Positions 20,814 to 31,551 of a stretch of DNA of 64,000 nt are shown one piece after another. The translations under genes were made by a program, and so were the position numbers. Under the pieces are notes generated by a model. The model did no database searches, was not told where the DNA came from, and saw nothing but the letters and a program-made list of their open reading frames with translations. The stretch is from assembly GCF_012272695.1 (NCBI RefSeq), contig NZ_CP050902.1:2046001-2110000 (forward strand). Reading direction: 5' to 3'. The stretch comes from Nocardioides sp. JQ2195. Lineage in GTDB: Bacteria > Actinomycetota > Actinomycetes > Propionibacteriales > Nocardioidaceae. Within the stretch, counting starts at the first letter, position 1; the number at the start of each line of letters is the position of its first letter.

Positions 20814-21995
20814 TCAGGCTTCCTCTTCTGTCCGCTGGTTGAGGAGGTCGCTCTGCGACCGTCTCGAAACCGAGGACTCCATCAGGTCGACAAAACGATC
20901 GAAGAGGTACGCCGCGTCGTGGGGGCCGGCGGCGGCCTCGGGGTGGTACTGGACGGAGAAGCTCTTCAGCGTGCCGGCGTCGTCACGCAGCTCGAGGCCC
21001 TCGACGACATCGTCGTTGAGGCACACGTGGGAGACGGTGGCGTCACCGAACTCCGTCCTGGTGCTGCCCTCGAGTGGTGCGTCCACGGCGAACCCGTGGT
21101 TGTGGGCGGTGACCTCGACCTTGTTCGTCGTCCGGTCCATCACCGGCTGGTTGATGCCGCGGTGGCCGTACTTCAGCTTGTAGGTGCCGAAGCCGAGCGC
21201 GCGACCGAAGAGCTGGTTGCCGAAGCAGATGCCGAAGTAGGGCAGGCCCTGGGCCAGCGCGCCCTTGAGCAGCTCGACCTGGCCGGTCGTGGCCGCGGGG
21301 TCACCGGGTCCGTTGGAGAAGAACAACCCGTCGGGGCTGACCGCGTTGACCTCCTCGAGGGAGGAGGTGGCCGGGAGCACGTGCACCTCGATGCCACGCT
21401 CGCTCATCATCCGTGGGGTGTTCGCCTTGATGCCCAGGTCGAGGGCGGCGACGGTGAACCTCTTCTCGCCGACCGCTGGGACGACGTACGCCTCACGGGT
21501 GGAGACCTCGTCGGACAGCTCGGCGCCCTTCATCTCTCCGGCTGCCAGGACCCGCTGGAGCAGGGCGTCGGGGTCGGTCTCGGTCGAGGAGATGCCCACC
21601 CGCATGGCGCCTCGCTCACGCAGGTGCCGGGTGAGCGCGCGCGTGTCGATGCCGGAGATGCCGACGACTCCCTGCTCCGTGAGCTCCTCGTCGAGGCTGC
21701 GCACGGACTGCCAGTTCGAGGGCACGCGGGCGGGATCGCGGACGACGTAGCCGGCGACCCAGATCCGCTTCGACTCGCGGTCGTCGTCGTTGACCCCGGT
21801 GTTGCCGATGTGCGGAGCGGTCATCACGACCACCTGGCGGTGGTAGGACGGGTCGGTGAGCGTCTCCTGGTAGCCGGTCATGCCGGTGGAGAACACCGCT
21901 TCGCCGAACGTCTCCCCGGTGGCCCCGTAGGACTCGCCGCGGAAGACCCGGCCGTCCTCGAGGACGAGGAGTGCGCCGGTGGTTGAGCCAGTCAT
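20814..21995 (-). CDS. carA: carbamoyl-phosphate synthase small (glutaminase) subunit with repeat-derived C-terminus
   Basis: A 393-aa class I glutamine amidotransferase. The N-terminal CarA domain begins '[17 protein letters not shown]'; the glutaminase core has the nucleophile C257 in 'YFGICFGNQ' (more often GICLGHQ) and the H351/E353 pair in 'VQYHPEA'. The ATG overlaps the pyrC stop (ATGA). The last ~18 residues are unlike other CarA tails: residues ~376-388 are encoded by a palindromic repeat at 20833-20871. This is also the only junction in the pyr operon without a 4-nt overlap. Confidence 0.97.
   Translation of the reverse strand: MTGSTTGALLVLEDGRVFRGESYGATGETFGEAVFSTGMTGYQETLTDPSYHRQVVVMTAPHIGNTGVNDDDRESKRIWVAGYVVRDPARVPSNWQSVRSLDEELTEQGVVGISGIDTRALTRHLRERGAMRVGISSTETDPDALLQRVLAAGEMKGAELSDEVSTREAYVVPAVGEKRFTVAALDLGIKANTPRMMSERGIEVHVLPATSSLEEVNAVSPDGLFFSNGPGDPAATTGQVELLKGALAQGLPYFGICFGNQLFGRALGFGTYKLKYGHRGINQPVMDRTTNKVEVTAHNHGFAVDAPLEGSTRTEFGDATVSHVCLNDDVVEGLELRDDAGTLKSFSVQYHPEAAAGPHDAAYLFDRFVDLMESSVSRRSQSDLLNQRTEEEA
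20833..20871. repeat. palindromic repeat element inside the 3' end of carA
   Basis: A 39-base element starting CGCTGGTTGAGGAGG and ending GTCTCGAAACC, with an internal hairpin GGTCGC-TCT-GCGACC at 20846-20860. In my recollection this GGTTTCGAGAC...CTCAACCAGCG type is a common intergenic repeat in Nocardioides and relatives; only this copy was noticed in the window. Here it lies in frame within the carA coding end and is translated. Confidence 0.65.
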
Positions 21996-23298
21996 ACGAG
22001 CCTGCTTTCCATGGTCAGCCCGGCTTCCAGGACAGTGGGAACGCCGCGGAGCAGCGTCGCCTGCACCGCACCGGTGAGGGTGCGTCCGTGCCAGGGGTTG
22101 TTGCGGGAGAGCGAGACCGACGCGTCCCGGTCGACGATGACCTGGGCGTCGGGATCGATGAGGGTGAGGTTGGCGGGGGCGCCGACCTCGATGGCGTGGC
22201 CCTGGTCGTCGAGCCCCGCGATGCGGGCCGGGTTGCTGGCCATCACCTTCGCGACACCGGCCCAGTCGAGCAGGTCGTTGCCGCGCATCACCGTGTTGAC
22301 CACCGCAAGCGCGGTCTCGAGGCCGAGCATGCCGAAGGCCGCATCGACGAAGGCGTGCTCCTTGTCGTGCCGGGCGTGCGGGGCGTGGTCGGTGGCCACC
22401 GCGTCGATGGTCCCGTCGGCCAGTGCCTGGCGCAGCGCCTCGACGTCCTCGGCCGGGCGCAGCGGTGGGTTGACCTTGTAGGTCGGGTCGTAGCCGGCCA
22501 GCAGGTCCGTGGTCAGCAGCAGGTGGTGCGGGGTGACCTCGGCCGTCACGTCGATCCCCTGCGCCTTGGCCCAGCGGATCACCTCGACCGATCCGGCTGT
22601 GGAGACGTGGGCGACGTGCACCCGCGAACCCGTGTGCCGGGCCAGCATCACGTCACGGGCGACGATCACCTCCTCGGCGATCCCCGGCCAGCCCGGCAGG
22701 CCGAGTCGACCCGACAGCTCGCCCTCGTGGCAGCAGGCTCCCCCGCCGGCGAGGTCAGGGTCCTGGGAGTGCTGGCTGATCACGCCGCCGAACGCCTTGA
22801 CGTACTCCAGGGCGCGACGCATCACGCGGGGATCGGCGACGCACCTGCCGTCGTCGGAGAACACCCGCACCCTGGCGCGGCTGCGGGCCATCAGGCCCAG
22901 CTCGGCGAGCTCTTCTCCGGCGAGACCGCGGGTGACGGCGCCGACCGGGTGGACGTCGACGATGCCGGCCGCGCGGCCCAGGTCGAGGACCCGCTCGGCG
23001 CTCTCGGCGGTGTCCGTGACCGGGTTGGTGTTGGCCATCGCCAGCACCGCGGTGAACCCGCCGACCGCGGCCGCCTGCGACCCGGTGAGGATCGTCTCGG
23101 CGTCCTCGCGACCGGGCTCGCGCAGGTGGGTGTGCAGGTCGACCAGACCGGGCAGCGCCACGAGTCCGTCGGCGTCGACGACTCGGGCGCCCTTGTCGGA
23201 CACCTTGCCGATCTCGCGGATGACCCCGCCCTCGACCAGCAGGTCAGTGGTCTTGTCGCCGAGCAGGGAGGCTCCCTTGATGACGAGCTTGTCGCTGC

Positions 23299-23302
<4 letters not shown>
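21992..23302 (-). CDS. pyrC: dihydroorotase
   Basis: A 436-aa amidohydrolase of the longer PyrC class. Metal ligands are seen in '[10 protein letters not shown]' and, later, in the His of 'SQHSQDPDL' and '[10 protein letters not shown]', with the catalytic Asp in 'AVATDHAPH'. 'YKVNPPLR' is also typical. It cyclises carbamoyl-aspartate to dihydroorotate. The ATG at 23302 overlaps the pyrB stop (ATGA) and its own stop overlaps the carA start (ATGA). Confidence 0.96.
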
Positions 23303-24923
<1,621 letters not shown>

Positions 24924-25090
24924 GCACCAGCCCGACCGTTCTCCGCCGCGGCCCACCCACCGTGGACATGACCTGGGACACGCCGGTCGAGGCCGGGTGC
25001 TGGCGCTGCGCAGGGGGTCGGCCTCGCCCACCGCAACGAGGGCGGGTCGGCCAGCGCCGTCGGAACGCAGTCACCGACGGAGGGCGCGGC

Positions 25091-26419
25091 TCACAGGTCG
25101 GCCAGTGCTGTCATCACCGCGCGGTGGAAGGTCGGGTAGGCGAAGTGCATCGTCTTCAGGGTCTCGACCGGGATCTTGGCATGAACCGCCGCGGCCAGCA
25201 TCGACAGCACCTCCCCACCCGACGGCCCGACCGACGTGGCGCCGACGAGGAGTTCACCGTCGGCGACCAGCTTGACCAGTCCATCGGCCTTCGCGATCCA
25301 TCCACGAGCGCCGAAGTCCTCGGAGAGACCCGTGCGGATGTCGCCGCCCCGATCTCGGGCCGCCTGCTCGGTCAGCCCGACGGATCCCACCTCCGGGTCG
25401 GAGAAGGTGACCCGCGAGACGGCGCGGTGGTCGGCGGGTGAGCCGCCCTGTCCGAGGATGTCGCGGGCCGCGACGTCGGCCTGGTACATCGACACGTGGG
25501 TGAAGGCACCCTTGCCGGTGATGTCGCCGATCCCCCACAGCCGTTCGCCGGCGCGCATCCACTCGTCGACGTCCAGCACCTTGGCCGCGGGGTCGAGGCC
25601 CACTGTGTCCAGCCCGACGTCGGCCAGGTTGTTGCGCCGGCCGGTGGCCAGCAGGAGCTGCTCGGACCTGAGCTCCTCTCCGCCGACCGTGACGGTGAAT
25701 GCTCCGTCGTGGCCCACCTGCTGGATCTCCGCGCCGACGATCACCCGGATTCCCTCACTCTCGAGCAACCGCGTGACCAGGGCACTCGCCTCGGGTTCCT
25801 CGGGGGCGAGGACGCGCGGCGCCGCCTCGACGATGGTGACCTGGACCCCGAATCGCGAGAACGCCTGGGCCAGCTCGACACCGATCGCGCCGCCGCCGAT
25901 GACGATCAGCGAGGTCGGCAGGTCCGTGACGCGGACGGCCTCCCGATTCGTCCAGAACGGGGTGTCCTCGAGTCCTGCGATCGATGGGACGGCCGGCTCG
26001 GTCCCGGTGTTGAGCACCACGCCGCACGCCGCGACGTACGTCTGGTCGTCGACCTGGACGACGCCGGGTGCCGTGAGTCGCCCGTGGCCGCGGACGAACT
26101 CGACACCCGCCTCCTCGAGTCGATCCACGGCGACCCGGTCATCCCAGTCCGTGGTGGCCTCGTCCCGGATGCGGGCCGCGACCGGGGACCAGTCGGGCCT
26201 CACGGTGGCGTCACCGGCGAGCCCGTCGATCCTGCGCGCTTCGGCCAGCGCATCAGCGGCGCGGATCATCATCTTCGACGGGATGCAGCCGTAGTAGGGA
26301 CACTCACCACCCACGAGGCGCCGATCCACCCCGACCACCTGCAGCCCACCCTTGGCCAGCTGGGTGGCGAGTGACTCGCCACCGGGACCGAGTCCGAGCA
26401 CGACCACATCAACGTCCAT
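25091..26419 (-). CDS. FAD/NAD(P)-dependent pyridine nucleotide-disulfide oxidoreductase family protein
   Basis: A 442-aa flavoprotein. FAD-binding 'VVVLGLGPGGESLATQLAKGG' at the N-terminus, the redox motif 'GGECPYYGCIPSK' with C-x4-C, the NAD-binding 'LIVIGGGAIGVELAQAFSRFG' and the second FAD motif 'LWGIGDITG' are all present, as in lipoamide dehydrogenase or mercuric reductase. The C-terminal catalytic segment, usually AHPTxxE, reads 'FAYPTFHRAV', so the active His/Glu pair is lost and the real substrate is unknown (a quinone or metal reductase role is possible). The ATG at 26419 is preferred over longer readings with no family match. It is divergent from the next gene. Confidence 0.82.
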   Translation of the reverse strand: MDVDVVVLGLGPGGESLATQLAKGGLQVVGVDRRLVGGECPYYGCIPSKMMIRAADALAEARRIDGLAGDATVRPDWSPVAARIRDEATTDWDDRVAVDRLEEAGVEFVRGHGRLTAPGVVQVDDQTYVAACGVVLNTGTEPAVPSIAGLEDTPFWTNREAVRVTDLPTSLIVIGGGAIGVELAQAFSRFGVQVTIVEAAPRVLAPEEPEASALVTRLLESEGIRVIVGAEIQQVGHDGAFTVTVGGEELRSEQLLLATGRRNNLADVGLDTVGLDPAAKVLDVDEWMRAGERLWGIGDITGKGAFTHVSMYQADVAARDILGQGGSPADHRAVSRVTFSDPEVGSVGLTEQAARDRGGDIRTGLSEDFGARGWIAKADGLVKLVADGELLVGATSVGPSGGEVLSMLAAAVHAKIPVETLKTMHFAYPTFHRAVMTALADL

Positions 26420-26477
26420 GTCCACACTCTGCACCCTTTGCTTGCAGGTTGCACCCGTCCGACGACAGGATGCGGCC

Positions 26478-27173
26478 ATGCCCCTCGACCTTGCCGCGGT
26501 GTCCGGCGTCCGTGAGACCGCGTTGGACGACGCCCTCGTCACCTCCCTTCCCGAGAACACGGCTCCGGCCCCCTGGACGGTTCGCGCCTCCGCGGTGGTC
26601 TGGTGGAGCCGTGCCACGCCGGAGGCGACTGACGCCCTACCGCCGTCGCTGCGCGACCGGGCGCGTGCCGCGGTGGTCGTCGGCGGCATGGTCCGGTACG
26701 CCGACACTCCTGTGGGTGTCTACGACGAGGTCTTCGGAGCCATCGGCTTCCGCCGCGGCCGGCGTTTCATCGCGACGATCCCGTTCATGGCGGTCGACTC
26801 ACCCAGCAGCCTGGTCGGGGGCCGGGACAACTGGGCGATCCCGAAGGCCTTGGCTGACTTCACCGGTTCACCGGGGGCCGGGTCCTGCTTCACCGCGCAG
26901 AGCGCCAGCGGCCCGGGCTGGAAGGTGTCGGCCGCCCCCACGGCCAAGGGGCCGCGCCTGCCGGTCTTCAGCCGCGCCATGGTCGCCCAGGAATTCCCTG
27001 ACGGCAGCCTGCGTGGCACCCGTCTCCAGGCCCGTGGACGCATGCGACTGGCATCCAGCATGGTGACCGTCGACTCCGACCACGGCCTTCCCAGCTGGTT
27101 GACCCCCGGGCGGCACCGCGGCGCGGTGATCACCGGCACCACGTTCACGCTCGGCGCACCCGAACCGCTCTGA
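26478..27173 (+). CDS. acetoacetate decarboxylase-family protein
   Basis: A 231-aa protein with the acetoacetate decarboxylase beta-barrel pattern: 'GGMVRYADTPVGVYDEVFGAIGFR', 'IPFMAVDSPSSLVGGRDNWAIPKALADF' and the C-terminal 'RHRGAVITGTTFTLGAPEPL'. The 'GGRDNWAIPK' segment corresponds to the G-R-E-x-x-x-x-P-K region, but I cannot place the Schiff-base Lys with certainty, so decarboxylase activity is not assured. The ATG has AGGA upstream. It is divergent from the flavoprotein with only 58 bases between them. Confidence 0.72.
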   Translation: MPLDLAAVSGVRETALDDALVTSLPENTAPAPWTVRASAVVWWSRATPEATDALPPSLRDRARAAVVVGGMVRYADTPVGVYDEVFGAIGFRRGRRFIATIPFMAVDSPSSLVGGRDNWAIPKALADFTGSPGAGSCFTAQSASGPGWKVSAAPTAKGPRLPVFSRAMVAQEFPDGSLRGTRLQARGRMRLASSMVTVDSDHGLPSWLTPGRHRGAVITGTTFTLGAPEPL

Positions 27174-27215
27174 CCCGAACCGCCCGGACCCGACCGCCCT
27201 GACCCGATCCGCCCG
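27172..27215. repeat. tandem repeat, three ~15-base units
   Basis: Three imperfect copies of GACCCGAACCGCCCG (27172-27186, 27187-27200, 27201-27215) start at the stop codon of the acetoacetate decarboxylase-like gene, in the 80-base space before the convergent phosphoesterase. No coding role is seen. Confidence 0.6.
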
Positions 27216-27253
27216 AACGGTCCGCTCGACCACCGGGATGCAGGGCCCACCTC

Positions 27254-29017
27254 TCAGGCCAGCGCCGGCGCCATGATGAGCAGCTCCACGTTGCGAGCGC
27301 CGACGCTTCCTCGCCGATCGTTCTCACGCTCCTGCCAGTCGTTGGCGCTGAGCTCGCGGGCCAGCCCGGCCAGGGAGACCGGGTCCTGGATGCGGCCGCC
27401 GTACGCCGCGGGGCCGTCATGGTCGAGCATCGTGGTGAAGAGGGACAGCGTGCCGTCACGGTTGTCCACGATCTCGACCAGCCGTGACTGCTGCGGGAAG
27501 TCCGCGTGAGAGGCGGTGTTGATCTCCCAGAAGCCACCGGGCAGGCCGTCACGGCGCCGTGCCCAGACCTGGTTGGTGTGCGTGTGACCGTTGATCCAGG
27601 CGATCACCTGGGGGTTCTCGAGGAGCAACGTGACCACCTCGGGCCCGAGCACCCGCGGGGCCACCTCTCCCCCTGTGGCCACCAGCGGGTTGTCCATGGT
27701 GTCGCTGGTGTGATGGCTCGAGATGATCACCAGACGGTCGCGAGAGGCGGCCAGTTGCGCACCCAACCACTCGAACTGGGCCTGGTCGAGCGAGCCGTTG
27801 GAGTTGCCGTTCTGGTTCACCGTGTCGAGGACGATGAAGCGAATCCCTCCGCGGTCAAAGCTGTAGTGGGCCGTGCCCGTTGCCCGGTTCTCCTCGGTGA
27901 ACCCGTGGCCGACGGGCAGACCCGTGGTGGTGAAGTGCTCCTCCACCACCTCGGAGCGACCGAGGATGCGACGGTCCGGATCGGCCGTCACGGTCCGGAC
28001 CATCGGTGTCAGTGCCAGGCTGCGCAGCAGCCCGAGGTAGTCCAGTCGCAGTGAGCGCACGAGGTCGGCGAGGGAGACACCCAGGGGCGGCGAGATCAGC
28101 TTGAGGCCTCCGGTGGCGACGGCGTTCAACCCCACGCCCAGGGTGGCGGGAGGGAAGTTGCCCTGGACCAGGCCGTCATGGTTGCCGAACGCTGAGTACC
28201 AGGGCATGTCCAGCCCCTGCGCCGTGAACGGTCGACGCGCCGCGTTCAGCAACCCCTTGACCACCGGGAAGCCGTGGAGACGGCGGGCCTGGTCGACCTG
28301 GGACAGCGGCGGGTTGCCCTCCGGGTGCCAGTAGTGCACGTCGTAGTGGAGCCGCTCACTGTCGGCCACGCCCTCCCAACGGCCCAGGTCACCCGAGTCC
28401 GGCGTGACCGTCGCCCCGCCGCCGAGCAGGTCGATGTTCCAGCGCACCTCGTTGAGCTGGGCGTTGTCGGAGTTGTCGCCGGTCTGCAGGGCGAAGTCGA
28501 GGGGGATCCCGGTCACCGGCCCGACACCCACGCTGTTGATCGCGCGCACCATGGCCTCTGCCACGTGGGCGCTGAGCATCTCGTGCGGTCGGTACGCCGA
28601 CGAGGTGAGGCCGGTCTCGAGGTCGCCGGGCTCGTCCTGGTCGTCGAAGCGGTCGAGCCACTCCAACCGCATCGGCGACTGGGCGTCCACGACATGGATG
28701 TCGGTCAGGTGGGCGAAGGCGAGGAGTCCTCGCCTCCGCTCAGCCCGCCCGGACCCGGCCGGGGCTCCGAGGTCGGTCCGGACCGTGTGCGGCTCCCCCG
28801 GGCCGACGGCCACGTGCACGTACCCGTCTGCGCCGGCCGGACCGCGGAGAAGGGTCCGCTCCAAGGTCGTGCCGGTCGGAGCAAGCCGGGCGGCTGCGGT
28901 GCCCGACCTCAGCAACGGGTCGGCGTACGCCGCCGAACCGAGCCCCACCGCACTCAGCGAGGCGACGGCACCGACGGCCAGTCCGGACTGCAGCAGGTCA
29001 CGACGGGAGAGGTTCAC
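27254..29017 (-). CDS. Tat-exported metallophosphoesterase (TIGR03767-like)
   Basis: A 587-aa calcineurin-like phosphoesterase. The N-terminus has a twin-arginine signal ('SRRDLLQSGLAVGAVASL', Ala-rich to about residue 31), so it is exported folded. Metal motifs run in order: 'LTDIHVVD', 'LQTGDNSDNAQ', 'SAFGNHDG', 'ISSHHTS' and 'INGHTHTN'. The long insert between the second and third motifs matches an actinobacterial subfamily of unknown substrate. It is convergent with the decarboxylase-like gene and followed by tandem repeats. Its own promoter must lie in the repeat-bearing 156-base gap before nusB. Confidence 0.85.
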   Translation of the reverse strand: MNLSRRDLLQSGLAVGAVASLSAVGLGSAAYADPLLRSGTAAARLAPTGTTLERTLLRGPAGADGYVHVAVGPGEPHTVRTDLGAPAGSGRAERRRGLLAFAHLTDIHVVDAQSPMRLEWLDRFDDQDEPGDLETGLTSSAYRPHEMLSAHVAEAMVRAINSVGVGPVTGIPLDFALQTGDNSDNAQLNEVRWNIDLLGGGATVTPDSGDLGRWEGVADSERLHYDVHYWHPEGNPPLSQVDQARRLHGFPVVKGLLNAARRPFTAQGLDMPWYSAFGNHDGLVQGNFPPATLGVGLNAVATGGLKLISPPLGVSLADLVRSLRLDYLGLLRSLALTPMVRTVTADPDRRILGRSEVVEEHFTTTGLPVGHGFTEENRATGTAHYSFDRGGIRFIVLDTVNQNGNSNGSLDQAQFEWLGAQLAASRDRLVIISSHHTSDTMDNPLVATGGEVAPRVLGPEVVTLLLENPQVIAWINGHTHTNQVWARRRDGLPGGFWEINTASHADFPQQSRLVEIVDNRDGTLSLFTTMLDHDGPAAYGGRIQDPVSLAGLARELSANDWQERENDRRGSVGARNVELLIMAPALA

Positions 29018-29065
29018 GAAAGACCCAACGACGTGATGAGACCTGGGTCACGTCACCGGCAGGAC

Positions 29066-29107
29066 GGGCAACGACAGCCGGGCAGCGACGACCGGGCAGC
29101 GACAGCC
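29066..29107. repeat. tandem repeat, three 14-base units
   Basis: Three copies of GGGCA(A/G)CGAC(A/G)(G/A)CC run head to tail (29066-29079, 29080-29093, 29094-29107) in the 156-base space between the phosphoesterase start and the nusB stop. Length 42 would keep frame, but no ORF is supported there. Confidence 0.65.
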
Positions 29108-29173
29108 ACACACCGTCACCCGATCAGGACGAGGACGTCCCGGGGCCGGTGCCGCCTCCGGAGGAGGTCGGGC

Positions 29174-29575
29174 TCAGGACGTGTGGTTGCGCACGATGGT
29201 GCCGAGGATGCCGTTCACGAAACCGGGCGACTCGTCGGTCGAGAGGTCGCGGACGAGGTTCACCGCCTCGGAGATCGCCACCGCATCCGGGACGTCGTCC
29301 ACGTGGAGCACCTCGAAGACAGCCAGGCGGAGGACGTTGCGGTCCACGGCCGGCATCCGCTGGAGGGTCCAGCCCTCGGCGGCGCGGGCCAGCAGGTCGT
29401 CGATCTCGGCCTGGTGCTCGACGACACCGCGAACCAGGGTCGCGGTGTACTCGTTGGTCGGCCCCTCGCCGTCGGCCACCGCACGGTCGAGCGCGGTGAC
29501 CGGACCCTCGCCCCGCATCTCGCTCGCGAAGAGCAGGTCGAGCGCGCGCTTGCGCGCCTTGGTGCGAGCCGCCAT
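29174..29575 (-). CDS. nusB: transcription antitermination protein NusB
   Basis: A 133-aa all-helical RNA-binding protein. 'AARTKARKRALDLLFASEMRG' is the Arg-rich first helix that contacts boxA RNA, and 'LRLAVFEVLHVDDVPDAVAISEAVNLV' and 'FVNGILGTIV' are family signatures. It works with NusE/S10 in rRNA antitermination. The ATG at 29575 is used because longer readings run into efp in another frame. It lies directly downstream of efp, the usual arrangement. Confidence 0.95.
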   Translation of the reverse strand: MAARTKARKRALDLLFASEMRGEGPVTALDRAVADGEGPTNEYTATLVRGVVEHQAEIDDLLARAAEGWTLQRMPAVDRNVLRLAVFEVLHVDDVPDAVAISEAVNLVRDLSTDESPGFVNGILGTIVRNHTS

Positions 29576-29603
29576 CAGGCTGCCATCCTCAGGTCGAGCA
29601 CGA

Positions 29604-30167
29604 TCAGGACTTGACCCGGCCGAGGTACGACGAGTCGCGGGTGTCGACCTTGACCTTCTCGCCGGTCGAGATGAACAGCGGCACCTGGATCTCGTGGCCG
29701 GTCTCGAGGGTGGCGGGCTTGGTGCCGCCGGTGGAGCGGTCACCCTGCAGGCCGGGGTCGGTCTGGCTGACCAGGAGCTCGACCGAGGCGGGCAGCTCGA
29801 CGAAGAGCACGCGGCCCTCGTTGGTGGCCACGATCGCTTCCTGGTTCTCGAGCAGGAAGTTGGCGGCGTCGCCGACGATCTCCGGGGTGACCTCGAGCTG
29901 GTCGTAGGTGTCGGTGTCCATGAACACGTAGGACGAGCCGTCGTTGTAGAGGTACTGCATGGTGCGCTTGTCGACGTTGGCAGTCTCGACCTTGGTGCCG
30001 GCATTGAACGTCTTGTCGACGTTCTTGTTGGACTCGACGTTCTTCAGCTTCGTGCGCACGAACGCCGGGCCCTTGCCGGGCTTGACGTGCTGGAACTCGA
30101 CGACGGTCCAGAGCTGACCCTCGAGCTTGAGAACCATGCCGTTCTTCAGGTCGTTCGTGGTTGCCAT
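29604..30167 (-). CDS. efp: elongation factor P
   Basis: A 187-aa three-domain translation factor that relieves ribosome stalling at polyproline. The tip loop '[16 protein letters not shown]' carries the conserved Lys, followed by '[20 protein letters not shown]' and the OB-fold C-terminus ending '[12 protein letters not shown]'. No EpmA/EarP modification gene is nearby. The proteome here has Pro-rich proteins (for instance that at 57366-57842) that would need EF-P. nusB follows 28 bases downstream. Confidence 0.97.
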   Translation of the reverse strand: MATTNDLKNGMVLKLEGQLWTVVEFQHVKPGKGPAFVRTKLKNVESNKNVDKTFNAGTKVETANVDKRTMQYLYNDGSSYVFMDTDTYDQLEVTPEIVGDAANFLLENQEAIVATNEGRVLFVELPASVELLVSQTDPGLQGDRSTGGTKPATLETGHEIQVPLFISTGEKVKVDTRDSSYLGRVKS

Positions 30168-30232
30168 GCGCGTGTGTGCCTCTTCGCTGTGGGAGATCGG
30201 GACGTGCGTCCCGAGGTGGGCCGCGGCGGCTG

Positions 30233-30240
30233 AGTCTATA
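30233..30240 (-). promoter_or_regulatory. candidate -10 element for efp-nusB
   Basis: TATAGACT on the minus strand contains overlapping TATAGA and TAGACT hexamers, 66 bases upstream of the efp ATG. The -35 region (GTTTCG or TTCGTG at ~17 bases) is weak. Good AT content against the GC background. Confidence 0.45.
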
Positions 30241-30270
30241 GCCGCTGGGGCCGCACACGAAACGCGTGCC

Positions 30271-31047
30271 TCACTCCAGCTCCCACACCACCCGCACCCG
30301 GACCTTCAGGTCCGACTCCCCCGCCCGGATCGGCACGGCCTTGGCCGCGTCGAGCTCTGCGCGGTAGGCCAGCTGCGGCACCGCGACCGCATGGGGGTTC
30401 CCCGAGACCTCCTTGAGGTCCACCACGTCCCCGAGCTCCTGGCCGGAGGCCTCCGCATATTCCTCGGCCTTGGTGCCGGCCTGCTCGACGGCGGCCCTGC
30501 GGGCCCGGCCCAGCACGGCTTCGGGGTCGGAGATGCCCAGACGGATGTCGTTCACCCGCACCCGGTTGCCGCCGGTGCCGACGCTGGCCGCGATCGCGCG
30601 TCCGGCCGCGGCCAGCTCGTCTATCGTGATCCGGGCACTCTGGGTGACCCGGTAGCCCTTGAGCACGGGCGGTCCGTAGGTCGGGTACTCGTAGACCGGG
30701 TCCATCGACAGCCCGGTGGTCTGCATGTCGCGCTTGGTGACGCCGAACCCCTTCAGGGCGGCGAACACCTGGTCCATGGTGCCGCTGGACTCGTCGAGCG
30801 CGGTCTCCAGCTGCGGGTCCACCACCTTCACCGCGACGGTGAAGGAGACCTGGTCCGGGACTGCTGTCGTCTCACCGACACCGACCATGGTCAGTCGGTG
30901 GGGGGCCGATTCCGTCTCCGCAGCGGCCTGGGCAGTCGAGCCGGAAGGGTGCCCGGCCGTCCCGATGAGGTAGGCCGCCAGCAGGACCACCAGCCCCAGG
31001 CCGGCCAGCACGACTCCCTTGAGGCTCACGGTCACTGACTTGTCCAT
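30271..31047 (-). CDS. SIMPL-domain (DUF541) protein with N-terminal membrane anchor
   Basis: A 258-aa protein with a single hydrophobic segment (about residues 11-30, '[18 protein letters not shown]') and a SIMPL/DUF541 domain starting at '[18 protein letters not shown]'. Family members are periplasmic or surface proteins of unclear function, some linked to stress tolerance and to IRAK signalling in the founding mouse protein. The ATG at 31047 is preceded by AAGGAG at six bases. It sits between efp and aroQ, and is not part of either pathway. Confidence 0.8.
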   Translation of the reverse strand: MDKSVTVSLKGVVLAGLGLVVLLAAYLIGTAGHPSGSTAQAAAETESAPHRLTMVGVGETTAVPDQVSFTVAVKVVDPQLETALDESSGTMDQVFAALKGFGVTKRDMQTTGLSMDPVYEYPTYGPPVLKGYRVTQSARITIDELAAAGRAIAASVGTGGNRVRVNDIRLGISDPEAVLGRARRAAVEQAGTKAEEYAEASGQELGDVVDLKEVSGNPHAVAVPQLAYRAELDAAKAVPIRAGESDLKVRVRVVWELE

Positions 31048-31119
31048 CGCGCACTCCTTCTCGCCGATCGGCCGGGCGGCCATCGGCTTGGACGCGCGAG
31101 TCGGCGCAGCGGTTCCGGG

Positions 31120-31551
31120 TCAGCCCCGGGCGAGCACCTCGAGCGCCTGGCGGTAGCCGTCGACACCCTGCCCGGCGATCACTCGCACCGCGTGGGGTGT
31201 CACGACGGACGTGTGCCTGAACTCCTCGGGACGCTGTGAGGGATCGGAGATGTGCACCTCGACCAGGGGCGCACCCAGCTGCGCACAGGCGTCGAAGACC
31301 GCCCAGGAGTAGTGGGTCCAGGCCGCAGCGTTCAGCACGACCGGGGTGGCGTCGTCGGCGGCCTGGTTGAGCCAGTCCAGCAGCTCACCCTCGTGGTTGG
31401 TCTGGCGGACCTCGACCTCGAGGCCCAGCTCCGTCCCCCACGAGACGCACAGGTCGACCAGGTCGGCGTACGTCGTGTGGCCGTAGATCTCGGGCTGACG
31501 CTTGCCGAGGCGACCCAGGTTGGGGCCGTTGAGCACCAACACCCTGGTCAT
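31120..31551 (-). CDS. aroQ: 3-dehydroquinate dehydratase, type II
   Basis: A 143-aa enzyme of the shikimate pathway. The family motifs are '[20 protein letters not shown]' at the N-terminus with the catalytic loop Arg/Tyr, '[14 protein letters not shown]', '[12 protein letters not shown]' with the catalytic His, and '[16 protein letters not shown]'. The ATG overlaps the aroB stop (ATGA), giving the order aroC-aroK-aroB-aroQ. Confidence 0.96.
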   Translation of the reverse strand: MTRVLVLNGPNLGRLGKRQPEIYGHTTYADLVDLCVSWGTELGLEVEVRQTNHEGELLDWLNQAADDATPVVLNAAAWTHYSWAVFDACAQLGAPLVEVHISDPSQRPEEFRHTSVVTPHAVRVIAGQGVDGYRQALEVLARG

